Counted from the first letter of the stretch, positions 32,674 to 41,575 are shown. The stretch: DNA of 64,000 nt from Clostridia bacterium (GCA_017411325.1 JAFQQJ010000031.1:1-64000), one strand, 5' to 3'. Notes: generated by a model not told the origin, from the letters alone. Numbers and translations: made by a program.

Positions 32674-34356
32674 TTACTTGTTTATTGCAGCAACTATTAA
32701 ATCGTCAATTCTGTCACGGATAGCCTGCATAAGCGCGCTTTCGTCAGCACATTCTTCAAATGTTAAAGTCTTTCCGTAAACAGCTTCAATTTCAGAAACA
32801 ACCTTGTCTTTTCCGTAGAAGGACTCGCAAAGTCTTAAAACTCTTATGTCTTCAAAAGCCTTATACATATAGTAAAGTCTTATGGATTCCCAGGCTTTTC
32901 CGCTTCTTCCGGGATATACTATATAACCGTCGCCTGCGCTTCCCCAGTAGCCAAGGTTTGCATTTAAGAAGGGGTTGAAGGGCTCGTCGGAGAACTGGGA
33001 ATTATAATAGTTGTAGCCCCAGTGTAAAAAGCCCTTTATGCCGTACTTATACATCTGCATTCCGAGGCTTCTTGTGCGTGCACCACTCTGGGCAAAGAAG
33101 CGGTTTGTCGCCTTCGTCCAGGGGCCGCAGCAATAGTAAACCCAGCGTTCAGCGATGTCTTCTGCCATAAAGTCTTCAATTCTTGACTCGGAGGGAACGG
33201 GAACCTCGATAAGTCCTTTCTGATAATATTCTACGTGGCTTAAAGCATCAAGTGACTTAAAGCCCTTTAAGATATCAACGATGTTTTCTCTGTTCTGCAT
33301 ATAACGGTCAACGTGCTTTTCGTTGGGCTCGTCTGAAATGTGGAAATAGGTTCTGTCTTTAAGGCCGTTTTTCTCAATATACTGGGTAAACTCGGTTAAG
33401 AACTGTCTTATAAAGGTAACATATTCTTCTCCGACAGAATCTGTTTCCCAACCGAAAATTCTCTTGTATTCACCGTCTACCGTTGCCATAACTTTGGGAG
33501 CGTGGAGTGCACCCCACTGGGTGAAGAGGTGGGAAATTTCAAAATATTTTACGCCGCAGCGGTCGCAAATTTCTACCCAGCGGTCAAAAAGTGAAAAATC
33601 AAAGGTGTACTTTCCGTTTTCAACCGTTACGCCGACAAGCTGTGTGGTTGTTCGCTCTCCACCCTGTGCTGTGTCAAGGGGCGGTGTGAAAACGGGAGTT
33701 AAAATCATATTGATGCCGCTTTCAACTGCGGTTTTTATAAAGTTTTCGCAAATTTCAAAATGCTTATCCGAGAAAGGCTCAACCTCGTAGTAATCGGCAA
33801 GGCAGTCTGCATAAAACCAGTTTGTGCAGATGTGGTCTTCAGAAGGAAGGCTTGCGGGAAGAATTTCCACAGTAAAGGGAATTTCTTTTACATGAAAACC
33901 GTTTTTGTGTGTTATGCGAAGCTTGATTTCGTAAACTCCGGGCTCTAAATTTTCTTCGGGGTTAAATTCAAACCACATAGCACGAAGCTGCTGCTGACAA
34001 AAAGCATAGCATCCGTCGTGAATTAAAGGATGAAGCAAATCGGGATAAAGTCCGGGCTTTGCACCGTTTAAAAAGGCAGGGTCCGACTCCATGGCAAGCT
34101 TGGGTGTTACGGGAGTGGGAAGGTAGTTCGGAATATTTTCAACTGCAGAAATTTTCGTATAGGGGGAAAGCGCACCTTCAACCTCAAAACGGAATACGCG
34201 AACTGCGTTCCATGAATCAGCATCGTCATAAACCAGGAGCTGAACTGCCGCTTTTTCGTTTTTGTACATACGAAGACGGGTAATTTCGGCAAACTCAGAA
34301 GGTGTCTGGTGAATAAAGCATTTTTCCATTGCAGATACAATTTTCGTTTCAAACAT
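32674..34356 (-). CDS. DUF4091 glycoside-hydrolase-like protein (copy B)
   Basis: 560 residues from ATG 34356, with AAAGGA upstream. Same domain order as copy A: N-terminal beta domain, core motifs TNWFYADCLADYY, TPVFTPPLDTAQGGE, ISHLFTQWG, HISDEP, HWGYNYY and C-terminal YMYKAFEDIRVLRLCESF. Differences concentrate in the N-terminal 100 residues and in the segment before the C-terminal helices, where copy A has GTAGYWGWAGDAFLVYPG and copy B NLGYWGSAGDGYIVYPG. Promoter-proximal in a two-gene unit divergent from an AraC regulator that probably controls it. Confidence 0.8.
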   Translation of the reverse strand: MFETKIVSAMEKCFIHQTPSEFAEITRLRMYKNEKAAVQLLVYDDADSWNAVRVFRFEVEGALSPYTKISAVENIPNYLPTPVTPKLAMESDPAFLNGAKPGLYPDLLHPLIHDGCYAFCQQQLRAMWFEFNPEENLEPGVYEIKLRITHKNGFHVKEIPFTVEILPASLPSEDHICTNWFYADCLADYYEVEPFSDKHFEICENFIKTAVESGINMILTPVFTPPLDTAQGGERTTTQLVGVTVENGKYTFDFSLFDRWVEICDRCGVKYFEISHLFTQWGALHAPKVMATVDGEYKRIFGWETDSVGEEYVTFIRQFLTEFTQYIEKNGLKDRTYFHISDEPNEKHVDRYMQNRENIVDILKGFKSLDALSHVEYYQKGLIEVPVPSESRIEDFMAEDIAERWVYYCCGPWTKATNRFFAQSGARTRSLGMQMYKYGIKGFLHWGYNYYNSQFSDEPFNPFLNANLGYWGSAGDGYIVYPGRSGKAWESIRLYYMYKAFEDIRVLRLCESFYGKDKVVSEIEAVYGKTLTFEECADESALMQAIRDRIDDLIVAAINK

Positions 34357-34455
34357 CAAAATCATTCCTTTCCTTATTATAGCTTAAGTATATCAAGTAT
34401 TTATAAAAAAGTCTTGCACTTTTAGTTTTTGTTTCGGTATTTTCGGATATTTTTG

Positions 34456-34484
34456 TTGTATTTTTTAATATATGGTGGTAAAAT
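34456..34484 (+). promoter_or_regulatory. Promoter of the AraC gene at 34503
   Basis: TTGTAT (34456-34461), 17-bp spacer, TAAAAT (34479-34484), then AGAGGTG before ATG 34503. Confidence 0.6.
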
Positions 34485-34502
34485 ATTTTAAGAGGTGATT
34501 TT

Positions 34503-35393
34503 ATGAAATACACCAAAACCGTGCTTAAGGAGATAATAAACGTTGAAAGCATAAGAACGGTGCACTATTTTGAGTATTCAAAGGACTATATCTATGAGGG
34601 TGAAAAGCACGACTTCTGGGAGATAGTTTATGTTGACAAGGGCAATGTCACCGTGGGTGCGGACGATAAGAAAATCTTACTTAATCAGGGGGATGTTTAC
34701 TTTCATAAGCCCATGCAATGGCACAATGTTGCGGCGGATGGCATAACTGCGCCCAACCTTGCGATAATATCCTTCGACTGCCACGATGAGGCAATGAACT
34801 ATTTTACCGATAAGCTTTTTCATCTGGAGCCGAGACTAAGGACGGTTTTATCCCACGTAATCACCGAAACGGAAAATGCCTTTATAACGCCCATCGGAAA
34901 ATATTATAAGGGTATGCTTTCGGCAAATCCCGAAGCCTCGGAATGCTCAGAGCAGCTGATAAAGGTGTATTTAACGGAATTTTTACTTCTTCTTTTAAGG
35001 GAAAATGCCCAAAATGAGCGGGTAAAAGCAAAAATTGACGAAAACTCCTTTGACAGAATAGTAAAATTTCTTGAGGAAAACATTGCAGAAAACGTGTCCC
35101 TTTCCGATGTTGCAAGCTTTATGCACATAAGCCAGTCCACGGTAAAAAAGTTTTTCAAGGAAAATACGGGAAAGGGCTTTGTCACCTACTTCACCGAAAT
35201 GAAAATGAAGGAAGCAAAAAGGCTTTTCAGGGAATACAGCAAAAACGTGGCGGAGGTGGCACAGAAACTCGGCTATAACGATTCAGCATATTTTGCCCGG
35301 GTTTTCAGGCGTGTAACACATTTAAGCCCCTCGGAATATAAAAAATCCGTAAAAGAATTTGATAAATGCTTTGCATACAGCAAGGATTTGTGA
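34503..35393 (+). CDS. AraC-family transcriptional regulator
   Basis: 296 residues. N-terminal cupin sensor (about 20-110: HDFWEIVYVDKGNVTV, VYFHKPMQWHNV) for a small ligand, often a sugar, and a C-terminal double helix-turn-helix (about 195-290: VSLSDVASFMHISQSTVKKFF; VAEVAQKLGYNDSAYFARVF). Divergent from the DUF4091 pair and upstream of the dehydrogenase gene, so it probably responds to the substrate of that cluster. Confidence 0.92.
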   Translation: MKYTKTVLKEIINVESIRTVHYFEYSKDYIYEGEKHDFWEIVYVDKGNVTVGADDKKILLNQGDVYFHKPMQWHNVAADGITAPNLAIISFDCHDEAMNYFTDKLFHLEPRLRTVLSHVITETENAFITPIGKYYKGMLSANPEASECSEQLIKVYLTEFLLLLLRENAQNERVKAKIDENSFDRIVKFLEENIAENVSLSDVASFMHISQSTVKKFFKENTGKGFVTYFTEMKMKEAKRLFREYSKNVAEVAQKLGYNDSAYFARVFRRVTHLSPSEYKKSVKEFDKCFAYSKDL

Positions 35394-35427
35394 TAGAATA
35401 TACATAATATAAAAAGGAGATGTTTTT

Positions 35428-36549
35428 ATGGCTAAAGATATAAGATATACCTATCCTGCGTTAAAGGAATTCTGCGAAACCGCATTTCAGAAAATCGGCT
35501 TTTCAAAGGGTGACAGCGAAATTATAACGGACGTGCTTCTGCTTTCAGACCTTTACGGAATTGCAAGCCACGGAATGCAGAGACTTGTAAGATACCATAA
35601 GGGTATTGAAAAGGGATTAATCAAGGTTGATGCAAAGCCTGAAATCGTCTTTGAAACCCCCGTTTCTCTTGTAATCGAGGGTAACGATGGTATGGGACAG
35701 CTCAATTCCTATTTTGCAATGACCAAGGCAATCGAAAAAGCTGAAAAGAGCGGCATCTGCATTGCCAACGTGAGAAATTCAAACCACTTCGGTATTGCAG
35801 GATACTATGCAAAAATGGCGGCGGACAAGGGCTATATCGGTTTTGCTATGACAAATTCCGAGGCGATTATGGTTCCCACCTTCGGTAAAAAGGCAATGCT
35901 CGGCTCTAACCCCATCGCAATGGCAATGCCAGCAAAGCCCTATCCTTTCTTCTTCGATGCATCAACAACCGTTGTAACAAGAGGAAAACTTGAGCTTTAC
36001 AATAAAATGGAAAAGCCCCTTCCCGAGGGCTGGGCGCTTGACAAAAACGGACACGGCTCCTCCGATGCATCCGATGTTCTTAAGAATATCGTTGCCAAGG
36101 CAGGCGGCGGAATTATGCCCCTGGGCGGTGAAACCGAACAGCTGGGAAGCCACAAGGGCTACGGCTATGGTATGGTTTGCGAAATTTTCTGTTCCATCCT
36201 TTCTATGGGTATCACTTCAAATCACACCCATATCGACGGTAAGGGCGGCACCTGTCACGGCTTTGCTGTTATCAATCCTGCAATTTTCGGAAATCCTGCA
36301 GAAATTGAAGAGCATTTTTCAACCTTCCTTCGTGAGCTTCGTGAAGCTCCCAAGGCTGAGGGTGCGGAAAGAATTTACACCCACGGCGAAAAGGAAGTTA
36401 TCGCATATCGCGACAGAATGGAAAACGGCATTGACATAAATGTCAACACCGTTGCCGAAATGGTTGACTTCTGCGAGTTTGTAGGTCTTGACGTTGAAAA
36501 GTATCTCGGCAAGCTTGACCTTGAAAAGAAGGAAAGCTCCTATAACTGA
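35428..36549 (+). CDS. Ldh2-family (malate/L-lactate/ureidoglycolate) dehydrogenase
   Basis: 373 residues. NAD(P)-dependent 2-hydroxyacid oxidoreductase of the Ldh2/YlbC fold, unrelated to classical LDH. Signatures: SDLYGIASHGMQRLVRY, VRNSNHFGIAGYYA (catalytic His), LGSNPIAMAMP and HKGYGYGM. Members reduce or oxidise malate, ureidoglycolate, 2,3-diketogulonate or similar acids; the substrate cannot be decided. AAAAAGGAGATG precedes the ATG; 35 bases after the AraC gene, probably co-transcribed with it. Confidence 0.88.
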   Translation: MAKDIRYTYPALKEFCETAFQKIGFSKGDSEIITDVLLLSDLYGIASHGMQRLVRYHKGIEKGLIKVDAKPEIVFETPVSLVIEGNDGMGQLNSYFAMTKAIEKAEKSGICIANVRNSNHFGIAGYYAKMAADKGYIGFAMTNSEAIMVPTFGKKAMLGSNPIAMAMPAKPYPFFFDASTTVVTRGKLELYNKMEKPLPEGWALDKNGHGSSDASDVLKNIVAKAGGGIMPLGGETEQLGSHKGYGYGMVCEIFCSILSMGITSNHTHIDGKGGTCHGFAVINPAIFGNPAEIEEHFSTFLRELREAPKAEGAERIYTHGEKEVIAYRDRMENGIDINVNTVAEMVDFCEFVGLDVEKYLGKLDLEKKESSYN

Positions 36550-36565
36550 GAAAAGTAGCTATACT

Positions 36566-37051
36566 ATGGTACCACCAAAACGGAAACCTGCAAGATTAAA
36601 AGGATATGATTATTCTTTGCCCGGTGCATACTTTGTAACGGTTTGTACAAAGGACAGAAAATGTATATTGGGAGAAATCGTAGGGGAGGGGCTCTGTCCC
36701 CTCCCGGAAAATATATTAACGCCTTTAGGAAAAGAAACGGAAGCCGCAATACAATTTATAGACAATAATTATACCGGCGTAAAAATAGACCGGTATGTTA
36801 TTATGCCGAATCATATCCATTTAATAGTGATTATTGAAGATACGGGAGGGGACGGAGCCCCTCCCCTACAAAGCATAATGGGACGGTTAAAGTCTTATAC
36901 TACAAACGTATACGGAAAAACACTTTGGCAGCGTTCCTTCCACGACCATATAATCCGTGATGAAGAGGATTATAAAAAAATTGCCGAATACATTGATACC
37001 AATCCGCAAAAATGGAAGCTTGATTGCTTTTACTATGGAAAACCGCAGTGA
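36566..37051 (+). CDS. REP-associated tyrosine transposase (RAYT, Y1 transposase)
   Basis: 161 residues from ATG 36566. IS200-like HUH endonuclease: MPNHIHLIV (about 88-96) carries the HUH pair, and WQRSFHDHIIRDEEDYKKIAEYI includes the candidate catalytic tyrosine. N-terminal GAYFVTVCTKDRKCIL is typical for RAYTs. These single-copy enzymes act on REP palindromes. Two REP palindromes lie inside the coding frame (36680-36706 and 36843-36869) and are translated as VGEGLCPLPEN and GGDGAPPLQS. No IS ends were found around it, so it is a domesticated-type RAYT. Confidence 0.88.
   Translation: MVPPKRKPARLKGYDYSLPGAYFVTVCTKDRKCILGEIVGEGLCPLPENILTPLGKETEAAIQFIDNNYTGVKIDRYVIMPNHIHLIVIIEDTGGDGAPPLQSIMGRLKSYTTNVYGKTLWQRSFHDHIIRDEEDYKKIAEYIDTNPQKWKLDCFYYGKPQ
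36680..36706 (+). repeat. REP-like palindrome within the RAYT gene (copy 1)
   Basis: GTAG followed by palindrome GGGAGGGG-CTCTGTC-CCCTCCC. Confidence 0.8.
36843..36869 (-). repeat. REP-like palindrome within the RAYT gene (copy 2, inverted)
   Basis: The minus strand reads GTAG then GGGAGGGG-CTCCGT-CCCCTCCC, the inverse of copy 1, 137 bases downstream. Confidence 0.8.
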
Positions 37052-37070
37052 ATTTCGCTGCGGTTTTTTT
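37039..37070. terminator. Terminator between the RAYT gene and the 37069 gene
   Basis: AACCGCAG/CTGCGGTT with a 9-nt loop and T7; it includes the RAYT stop codon. Confidence 0.8.
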
Positions 37071-38427
37071 AATAAATTCTTTTTATTATACCAAACTGTT
37101 CGTTGGTGATGTAAATCTTTCCGTCGGGGGAGGCAATGGCTTTATCCGAATAGATATAACGCCTGAGAAGCGTAAGCTTTTCTCCGTCGAAGGAGTAATA
37201 GCCGTCGTTATAGGGCGATACACTGTAGTTGTTGGAGCTTAAACTGATGGCATACTCTTCAGGCATCCATAAGCATTTTAAATAAACCTTTCCGTTTGCT
37301 TCACCGATTAATTCCACGCTGTTAAAGTCGGGGAAAAGGTCATTTATATAGGTTACGCCTCCGTCCGGAGAAATCTTGCAGAGATGTAAGTGCTTGTGAA
37401 GGAAGGTATTTCCCTTCCATCCCGTGTAGCGGAGGGAGGAAACGTAAACATCATCGCCGATTTTCACAGCCTTTTCCACATAAGAATTGTCAGTAACTCT
37501 TATAAAGGAGTCGTCAACAACGAGGTAGGTGTGACGTTCATAAGGGATATAGGGGGGCTGTGTAACGGAATAGTGATAGCCGAGGCTTAAGGTTATAAAG
37601 TGCATTCCGTTTTCGGTATATTCTGTGTAGCTTGCTTTTGAGTCATCAAGGGTGGTAGTCCCCGAGGCTAAAACTGAAATTTCAGAAAGAACCTGTCCGT
37701 CAAGCACGAAGCGGTTGTCTTTAATCTCAAGCTTTCGGTCGGACATTATAAATTCCCGTCCTTCCTTGTATTCAAAGGGCTCGATTTTTGTTATTTCGTC
37801 GGTTTTGTAGTCAACGCGGAAAAATCCTTCGCCGCCCGCCGCAAGACCTCGGATAATTGCATAGTCGGGAGTTTCCTTCAAGATTATCATGGAGCTTCCG
37901 AAGCCTCTGAAACATGGCTTTACGGTAAGGGTGCGCCTGCCGTCCTTTTCGGAAAAGTCAATGTCCCAGTAAAATTCTTCGGTGGCATAATCGTAGGTAA
38001 GGGGGAAATAGGTGATGCCGCGGAAGTTGAAGAGTGGGTATTCTGCTTCGGAGTTATTTACTTTTACGCCGTTCACATAAACGGGGTAGGTAACAAGTGT
38101 TGCCTTGTTGTATTTCGGGTTTTGTGTGGTTTCGTATATGGGAAGGTTACCCATATAATAATCCTTGGGATGCGCGGCAATGAAAAGCCCTTCCCCCTCT
38201 ACCCAGGAGGAGGAAACCTTAAGGGCCGCCATATAGTCATAGGTCATGGGAAAATAGGTTACATCCTTGTATGAAAGGATGGGATAAATTGAATCAAAAT
38301 AGTAAATTGAGCTTGTATCAAGAATAAAATCATAGTCGGGGATTAAAACCGTAATTTCATCCTCCGATGCGGAGGGTATTACGCAAAGTGCAAGGACAAT
38401 GGTGATTAAAAGTATTATTTTTTTCAT
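37069..38427 (-). CDS. Secreted protein with copper-amine-oxidase N-terminal-like repeats
   Basis: 452 residues from ATG 38427, with AAAGGAGG upstream; in-frame codons before it lack a start signal. Signal peptide about 1-20. Two copies of a short repeat, YPILSYKDVTYFPMTYDYM and YPLFNFRGITYFPLTYDYA (about 48-66 and 130-148), match the stalk-type 'copper amine oxidase N-terminal domain' found in many Firmicutes surface proteins, which is not catalytic. The remainder (about 170-450) has propeller-like strands (KIGDDVYVSSLRY; DGKIYITNEQFG). Extracellular; role unknown. Confidence 0.72.
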   Translation of the reverse strand: MKKIILLITIVLALCVIPSASEDEITVLIPDYDFILDTSSIYYFDSIYPILSYKDVTYFPMTYDYMAALKVSSSWVEGEGLFIAAHPKDYYMGNLPIYETTQNPKYNKATLVTYPVYVNGVKVNNSEAEYPLFNFRGITYFPLTYDYATEEFYWDIDFSEKDGRRTLTVKPCFRGFGSSMIILKETPDYAIIRGLAAGGEGFFRVDYKTDEITKIEPFEYKEGREFIMSDRKLEIKDNRFVLDGQVLSEISVLASGTTTLDDSKASYTEYTENGMHFITLSLGYHYSVTQPPYIPYERHTYLVVDDSFIRVTDNSYVEKAVKIGDDVYVSSLRYTGWKGNTFLHKHLHLCKISPDGGVTYINDLFPDFNSVELIGEANGKVYLKCLWMPEEYAISLSSNNYSVSPYNDGYYSFDGEKLTLLRRYIYSDKAIASPDGKIYITNEQFGIIKRIY

Positions 38428-38489
38428 AAAATATCCTCCTTTTGTTTTGGTAATTATATTATAATGTATGCCTGTATTTATTGTCAATA

Positions 38490-38519
38490 AAAAATACGCG
38501 TCCGCAGACGCGTATTTTT
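38490..38519 (-). terminator. Terminator after the rRNA methyltransferase gene
   Basis: ATACGCGTC-CGCA-GACGCGTAT with A/T tracts on both sides; the stop codon of the 38518 gene touches it. Confidence 0.85.
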
Positions 38520-39285
38520 ACCTTGATTTTCTTAAATGCTCATACATCATAATTCCTGCGGAAACGGAGGCGTTTAATGATTCTGCCTTGCCGTTCATAG
38601 GAATTATGGTCAGTATATCGGCGTTTTCCAAAATATAATCGCACACGCCGTTTCCCTCATTACCCACGATAATTACGCATTTTCCCGAAAGGTCGGTTTC
38701 ATATAAATCCGTTGACTTATCGGAAAGTGCCCCTGCCACGGTTTTATAGCCCGCCTTCTTAAATTCGGGGAAAACTATGTCCGTAACGGCATCCTTTGCG
38801 ATGGGCAAATTGAAAACCGAGCTCATGGTGGAGCGGACGGTCTTTGAATTGAACAAATCCACACAGCCCTCTGAAAGAATTACTGCCGCATCGCCCCTGG
38901 CATCTGCAGTACGGACAATGGTACCCAGGTTTCCCGGGTCCTGAAGGCGGTCGCAGTAAACAATAAGGGAGGGTGCACTTTTAAGGATTTCTTCAATGGT
39001 CGCACACTTTGCCTTTGCCACCGCCAGCATATCCTGGGGCGACTCGGTATCGGTGATTTCTGCATAGGTTTTCTTGTCTGTCGCAAAAACCTTTACACCG
39101 TCGGGGAAAGCAAAATCTGTATCCTCACGGCAGATAATATAGGAAATTTCCGCACCGTTTTCTATGGCGTCAAGCACGCTTCTCTTGCCTTCAATTATAA
39201 ATTCGCCGCTCTTTTCACGGAAGGAGCGCTTGGCAAGCTTTTTTATATATTTGATTTTATCGTTAGAGGGAGAGAGTGTAAGCAT
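38518..39285 (-). CDS. TrmH/SpoU-family RNA 2'-O-methyltransferase
   Basis: 255 residues from ATG 39285, with AAGGAG upstream (MLTLSPSNDKIKYIKKL). N-terminal substrate-binding domain about 1-95, then the SpoU knot with the three motifs DPGNLGTIVRTADARG, VIIVGNEGNGV and IIPMNGKAESLNASVSAGI. Uses SAM to methylate a ribose in rRNA or tRNA; an RlmB/TsnR-type activity on 23S rRNA is typical at this position after rplT. The exact target cannot be read. Confidence 0.92.
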   Translation of the reverse strand: MLTLSPSNDKIKYIKKLAKRSFREKSGEFIIEGKRSVLDAIENGAEISYIICREDTDFAFPDGVKVFATDKKTYAEITDTESPQDMLAVAKAKCATIEEILKSAPSLIVYCDRLQDPGNLGTIVRTADARGDAAVILSEGCVDLFNSKTVRSTMSSVFNLPIAKDAVTDIVFPEFKKAGYKTVAGALSDKSTDLYETDLSGKCVIIVGNEGNGVCDYILENADILTIIPMNGKAESLNASVSAGIMMYEHLRKSR

Positions 39286-39342
39286 AATGATTCTCCTTGA
39301 AAAATAAAAAGCGGTGTAAAACACCGCTTTTTCGCATTCTTA

Positions 39343-39696
39343 TTAAAGAGCGCTCTTTGCCTTTGCAACGAGCTCAGCGAAAGCTGCGGGATCGTTGATA
39401 GCAATTTCAGAAAGCATCTTTCTGTTAAGAGCGATGTCAGCTTTCTTAAGACCGTTCATAAATCTGGAATAGTTTATGTCGTTCATCTTGCAAGCTGCGC
39501 TGATTCTGGTGATCCAGAGTCTTCTGAAATCTCTCTTTCTTAACTTTCTTCCGATGTAAGCATAGTCAAGAGCCTTCATTACAGACTGCTTAGCAACTCT
39601 GTACTGCTTGGAACGTGCACCGATATAGCCCTTAGCCAGCTTAAGTATTTTCTTATGTCTCTTCTTTGCGGATAATCCGCCTTTAATTCTAGCCAT
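39343..39696 (-). CDS. rplT: 50S ribosomal protein L20
   Basis: 117 residues, full length. Signatures [25 protein letters not shown] (in part) and [18 protein letters not shown]. Assembles early on 23S rRNA and, in Firmicutes, represses the infC-rpmI-rplT operon by binding its leader. Third gene of that operon. Confidence 0.98.
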   Translation of the reverse strand: MARIKGGLSAKKRHKKILKLAKGYIGARSKQYRVAKQSVMKALDYAYIGRKLRKRDFRRLWITRISAACKMNDINYSRFMNGLKKADIALNRKMLSEIAINDPAAFAELVAKAKSAL

Positions 39697-39714
39697 CTTT
39701 TAGTCCTCCCTGTC

Positions 39715-39912
39715 TTATTTGTAAGGAATAAGGGTCTTCATTACCTTTGCGTTGGAAACGCTTAAGTAACCGCCCTTTCTGAGTCTTCTTTTTCTCTTGG
39801 TGCTCTTCTTGTTCAATATATGGCTCTTGAAAGCCTTTCCGCGCTTGATTTTACCGTTTTTGGTGAATCTTAAACGCTTTGCCGCGCCTCTGTGGGTCTT
39901 AATCTTAGGCAT
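39715..39912 (-). CDS. rpmI: 50S ribosomal protein L35
   Basis: 65 residues, usual length; starts [15 protein letters not shown] and contains [17 protein letters not shown]. Between infC and rplT as usual. Confidence 0.98.
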   Translation of the reverse strand: MPKIKTHRGAAKRLRFTKNGKIKRGKAFKSHILNKKSTKRKRRLRKGGYLSVSNAKVMKTLIPYK

Positions 39913-39966
39913 AGTTATTAACTCCTCTCAGTAGTATTTTATACATAAGCATTACTGCTTTTTGCC

Positions 39967-40485
39967 TTACTTCTTTTCGAAGGGTGCAACAATCATAAAC
40001 ATGTTACGGCCCTCGAGTTTAGGTTTCTTTTCTACGTTACCGAAATCTTTAAGTGCTTCTTCTACCCTCTCAAGAAGCTGAGTTCCCAATAAAGAATGGT
40101 TTACCTCACGTCCGCGGAAGCGGATAGTTACCTTAAGCTTGTCGCCGCCTGATAAAAACTTTTTCGCGTGGTTCATTTTTGTTTCAAAATCGTGAGTGTC
40201 GATGGAAGGAGTCATCTTGATTTCCTTTGTATCAACAACGTGCTGGTTTTTACGGTTTTCCTTTTCCTTCTTCATCTGGTCGAAACGGTACTTGCCGTAG
40301 TCCATGATTTTGCAAACAGGGGGGTCAGCATTGGGTGACATAAGAACCAAATCAAGCTCCTTCTCGTCAGCCAGCGCCTGTGCTTCGGCAATATCCAGTA
40401 TGCCGAGCTGCTCGCCCTCACTACCGATGAGTCTTACGCTCTTTGCGGTAATTTCTTCATTGATCATCAATTCCTTGATACTGAT
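39967..40485 (-). CDS. infC: Translation initiation factor IF-3, probable AUC start
   Basis: 172 residues if started at ATC 40485. N domain SVRLIGSEGEQLGILDIAEA, linker, and C domain with KMTPSIDTHDFETKMNHAKKF and KLEGRNMFMIVAPF. GGAGG (40498-40494) lies eight bases before ATC; the in-frame GTG 40494 overlaps that site and cannot be used, and the next ATG (40467) is much too far. IF-3 genes commonly use AUU or a similar rare start so that IF-3 limits its own synthesis; the encoded start (I)SIKELMINEEI aligns with known IF-3 N-termini. Heads infC-rpmI-rplT. Confidence 0.93.
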   Translation of the reverse strand: MSIKELMINEEITAKSVRLIGSEGEQLGILDIAEAQALADEKELDLVLMSPNADPPVCKIMDYGKYRFDQMKKEKENRKNQHVVDTKEIKMTPSIDTHDFETKMNHAKKFLSGGDKLKVTIRFRGREVNHSLLGTQLLERVEEALKDFGNVEKKPKLEGRNMFMIVAPFEKK

Positions 40486-40630
40486 AAAAAACACCTCCGA
40501 TTAAAATAAAAAAATCTGCGCGCAGAATATGCCGCAGAAATACAGATAAAACCCCTTAAGGTTTTTTTAGTATTTACCAATCCGCTATGGCGGTCGGTGA
40601 GAAGCGGCAGGCTTCTGCTTGTTTTGCTAA
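40486..40630 (-). promoter_or_regulatory. infC leader, probable L20-type autoregulatory element with terminator
   Basis: About 140 nt of leader between the promoter and infC. It contains GCAGAAGCCTGCCGCTTCTC, which folds on itself and resembles the L20-binding mimic of 23S rRNA, and near its end TCTGCG ... CGCAGA followed by T7 (about 40511-40545 read on the minus strand), an intrinsic terminator. Operon, position and terminator fit the Firmicutes L20 leader; the family call needs a covariance model. Confidence 0.65.
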
Positions 40631-40633
40631 AGT

Positions 40634-40662
40634 AGTATACCACAAGGAATTTTATTTGTCAA
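40634..40662 (-). promoter_or_regulatory. Promoter of infC-rpmI-rplT
   Basis: Minus-strand TTGACA (40662-40657), 17-bp spacer, TATACT (40639-40634). Confidence 0.88.
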
Positions 40663-40785
40663 GTGTTTTTTTAAATAAAATTAAACCCCTAAAAAAAGTG
40701 AGATTTTTTTAAAAAATATCTATGCAAGAAAGGATTTTTGTGGTAAAATATTAAGAAAAGACACATTCAAAAGGAGTGTTGGTAT

Positions 40786-41469
40786 ATGAAAAAAATTTAT
40801 GAAGGCAAAACAAAGGACGTATATTCTCTTGACAACGGCAATGTAATGCTTAAGTTCAAGGACGATTGCACAGGCAAAGACGGCGTTTTCGATCCCGGTG
40901 AAAACTCTGTAGGTCTTACAATCGAGGGTATCGGAAAGGCAAATCTTGAAACATCCATAAGATATTTTGAGCTTCTCAAAAAAGCAGGCATCAAAACTCA
41001 CTATGTTTCTGCAAATATCGAGGATGCAACAATGGAGGTTCTTCCCGCCAAGGTTTTCGGTCACGGACTTGAAGTTATCTGCCGCCTTGTTGCAACAGGA
41101 AGCTTTATCAGAAGATACGGAGAATATATCGAAGACGGAACACCCATTCCCGGAGGATATGTTGAATGCACATTTAAAAACGATGAAAAGGGCGATCCCT
41201 TGGTTACAGGCGAAGGATTGGCTGCTCTTGGCGTAATGAGCCTTGAGATGTTCCAGAGTATGAAGGAGCAGACATTGAAGATTACAAAAATCGTTGCAGA
41301 CGATTTAAAGACCATGGGACTTGACCTTTGGGATATCAAGTTTGAATTCGGCTACAACAACGGCGAGGTTATATTAATCGACGAAATTGCTTCCGGTAAT
41401 ATGAGAGTTTACAAGGACGGTAAGATTGTTGATCCCGTTGAGCTTACAAAGATTATTCTTTCCAAGTAA
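40786..41469 (+). CDS. purC: Phosphoribosylaminoimidazole-succinocarboxamide synthase
   Basis: 227 residues, usual length for the compact bacterial form. ATP-dependent ligase joining aspartate to CAIR in purine synthesis. Motifs: [41 protein letters not shown], and [27 protein letters not shown] precedes the ATG. It stands alone, separate from other pur genes, and a terminator follows. Confidence 0.96.
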   Translation: MKKIYEGKTKDVYSLDNGNVMLKFKDDCTGKDGVFDPGENSVGLTIEGIGKANLETSIRYFELLKKAGIKTHYVSANIEDATMEVLPAKVFGHGLEVICRLVATGSFIRRYGEYIEDGTPIPGGYVECTFKNDEKGDPLVTGEGLAALGVMSLEMFQSMKEQTLKITKIVADDLKTMGLDLWDIKFEFGYNNGEVILIDEIASGNMRVYKDGKIVDPVELTKIILSK

Positions 41470-41481
41470 TTATTAAAAGTT

Positions 41482-41519
41482 AAAACCGCTTGCCAGGGTT
41501 TTATGGCAGGCGGTTTTTT
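41482..41519 (+). terminator. Terminator after purC
   Basis: ACCGCTTGCCA/TGGCAGGCGGT (one wobble), 8-nt loop, T6. Confidence 0.88.
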
Positions 41520-41575
41520 GTTTGTATGATTAAATTTTGCCTAAGTGCACAGACTACCTTAAAGGAGTGATATCT

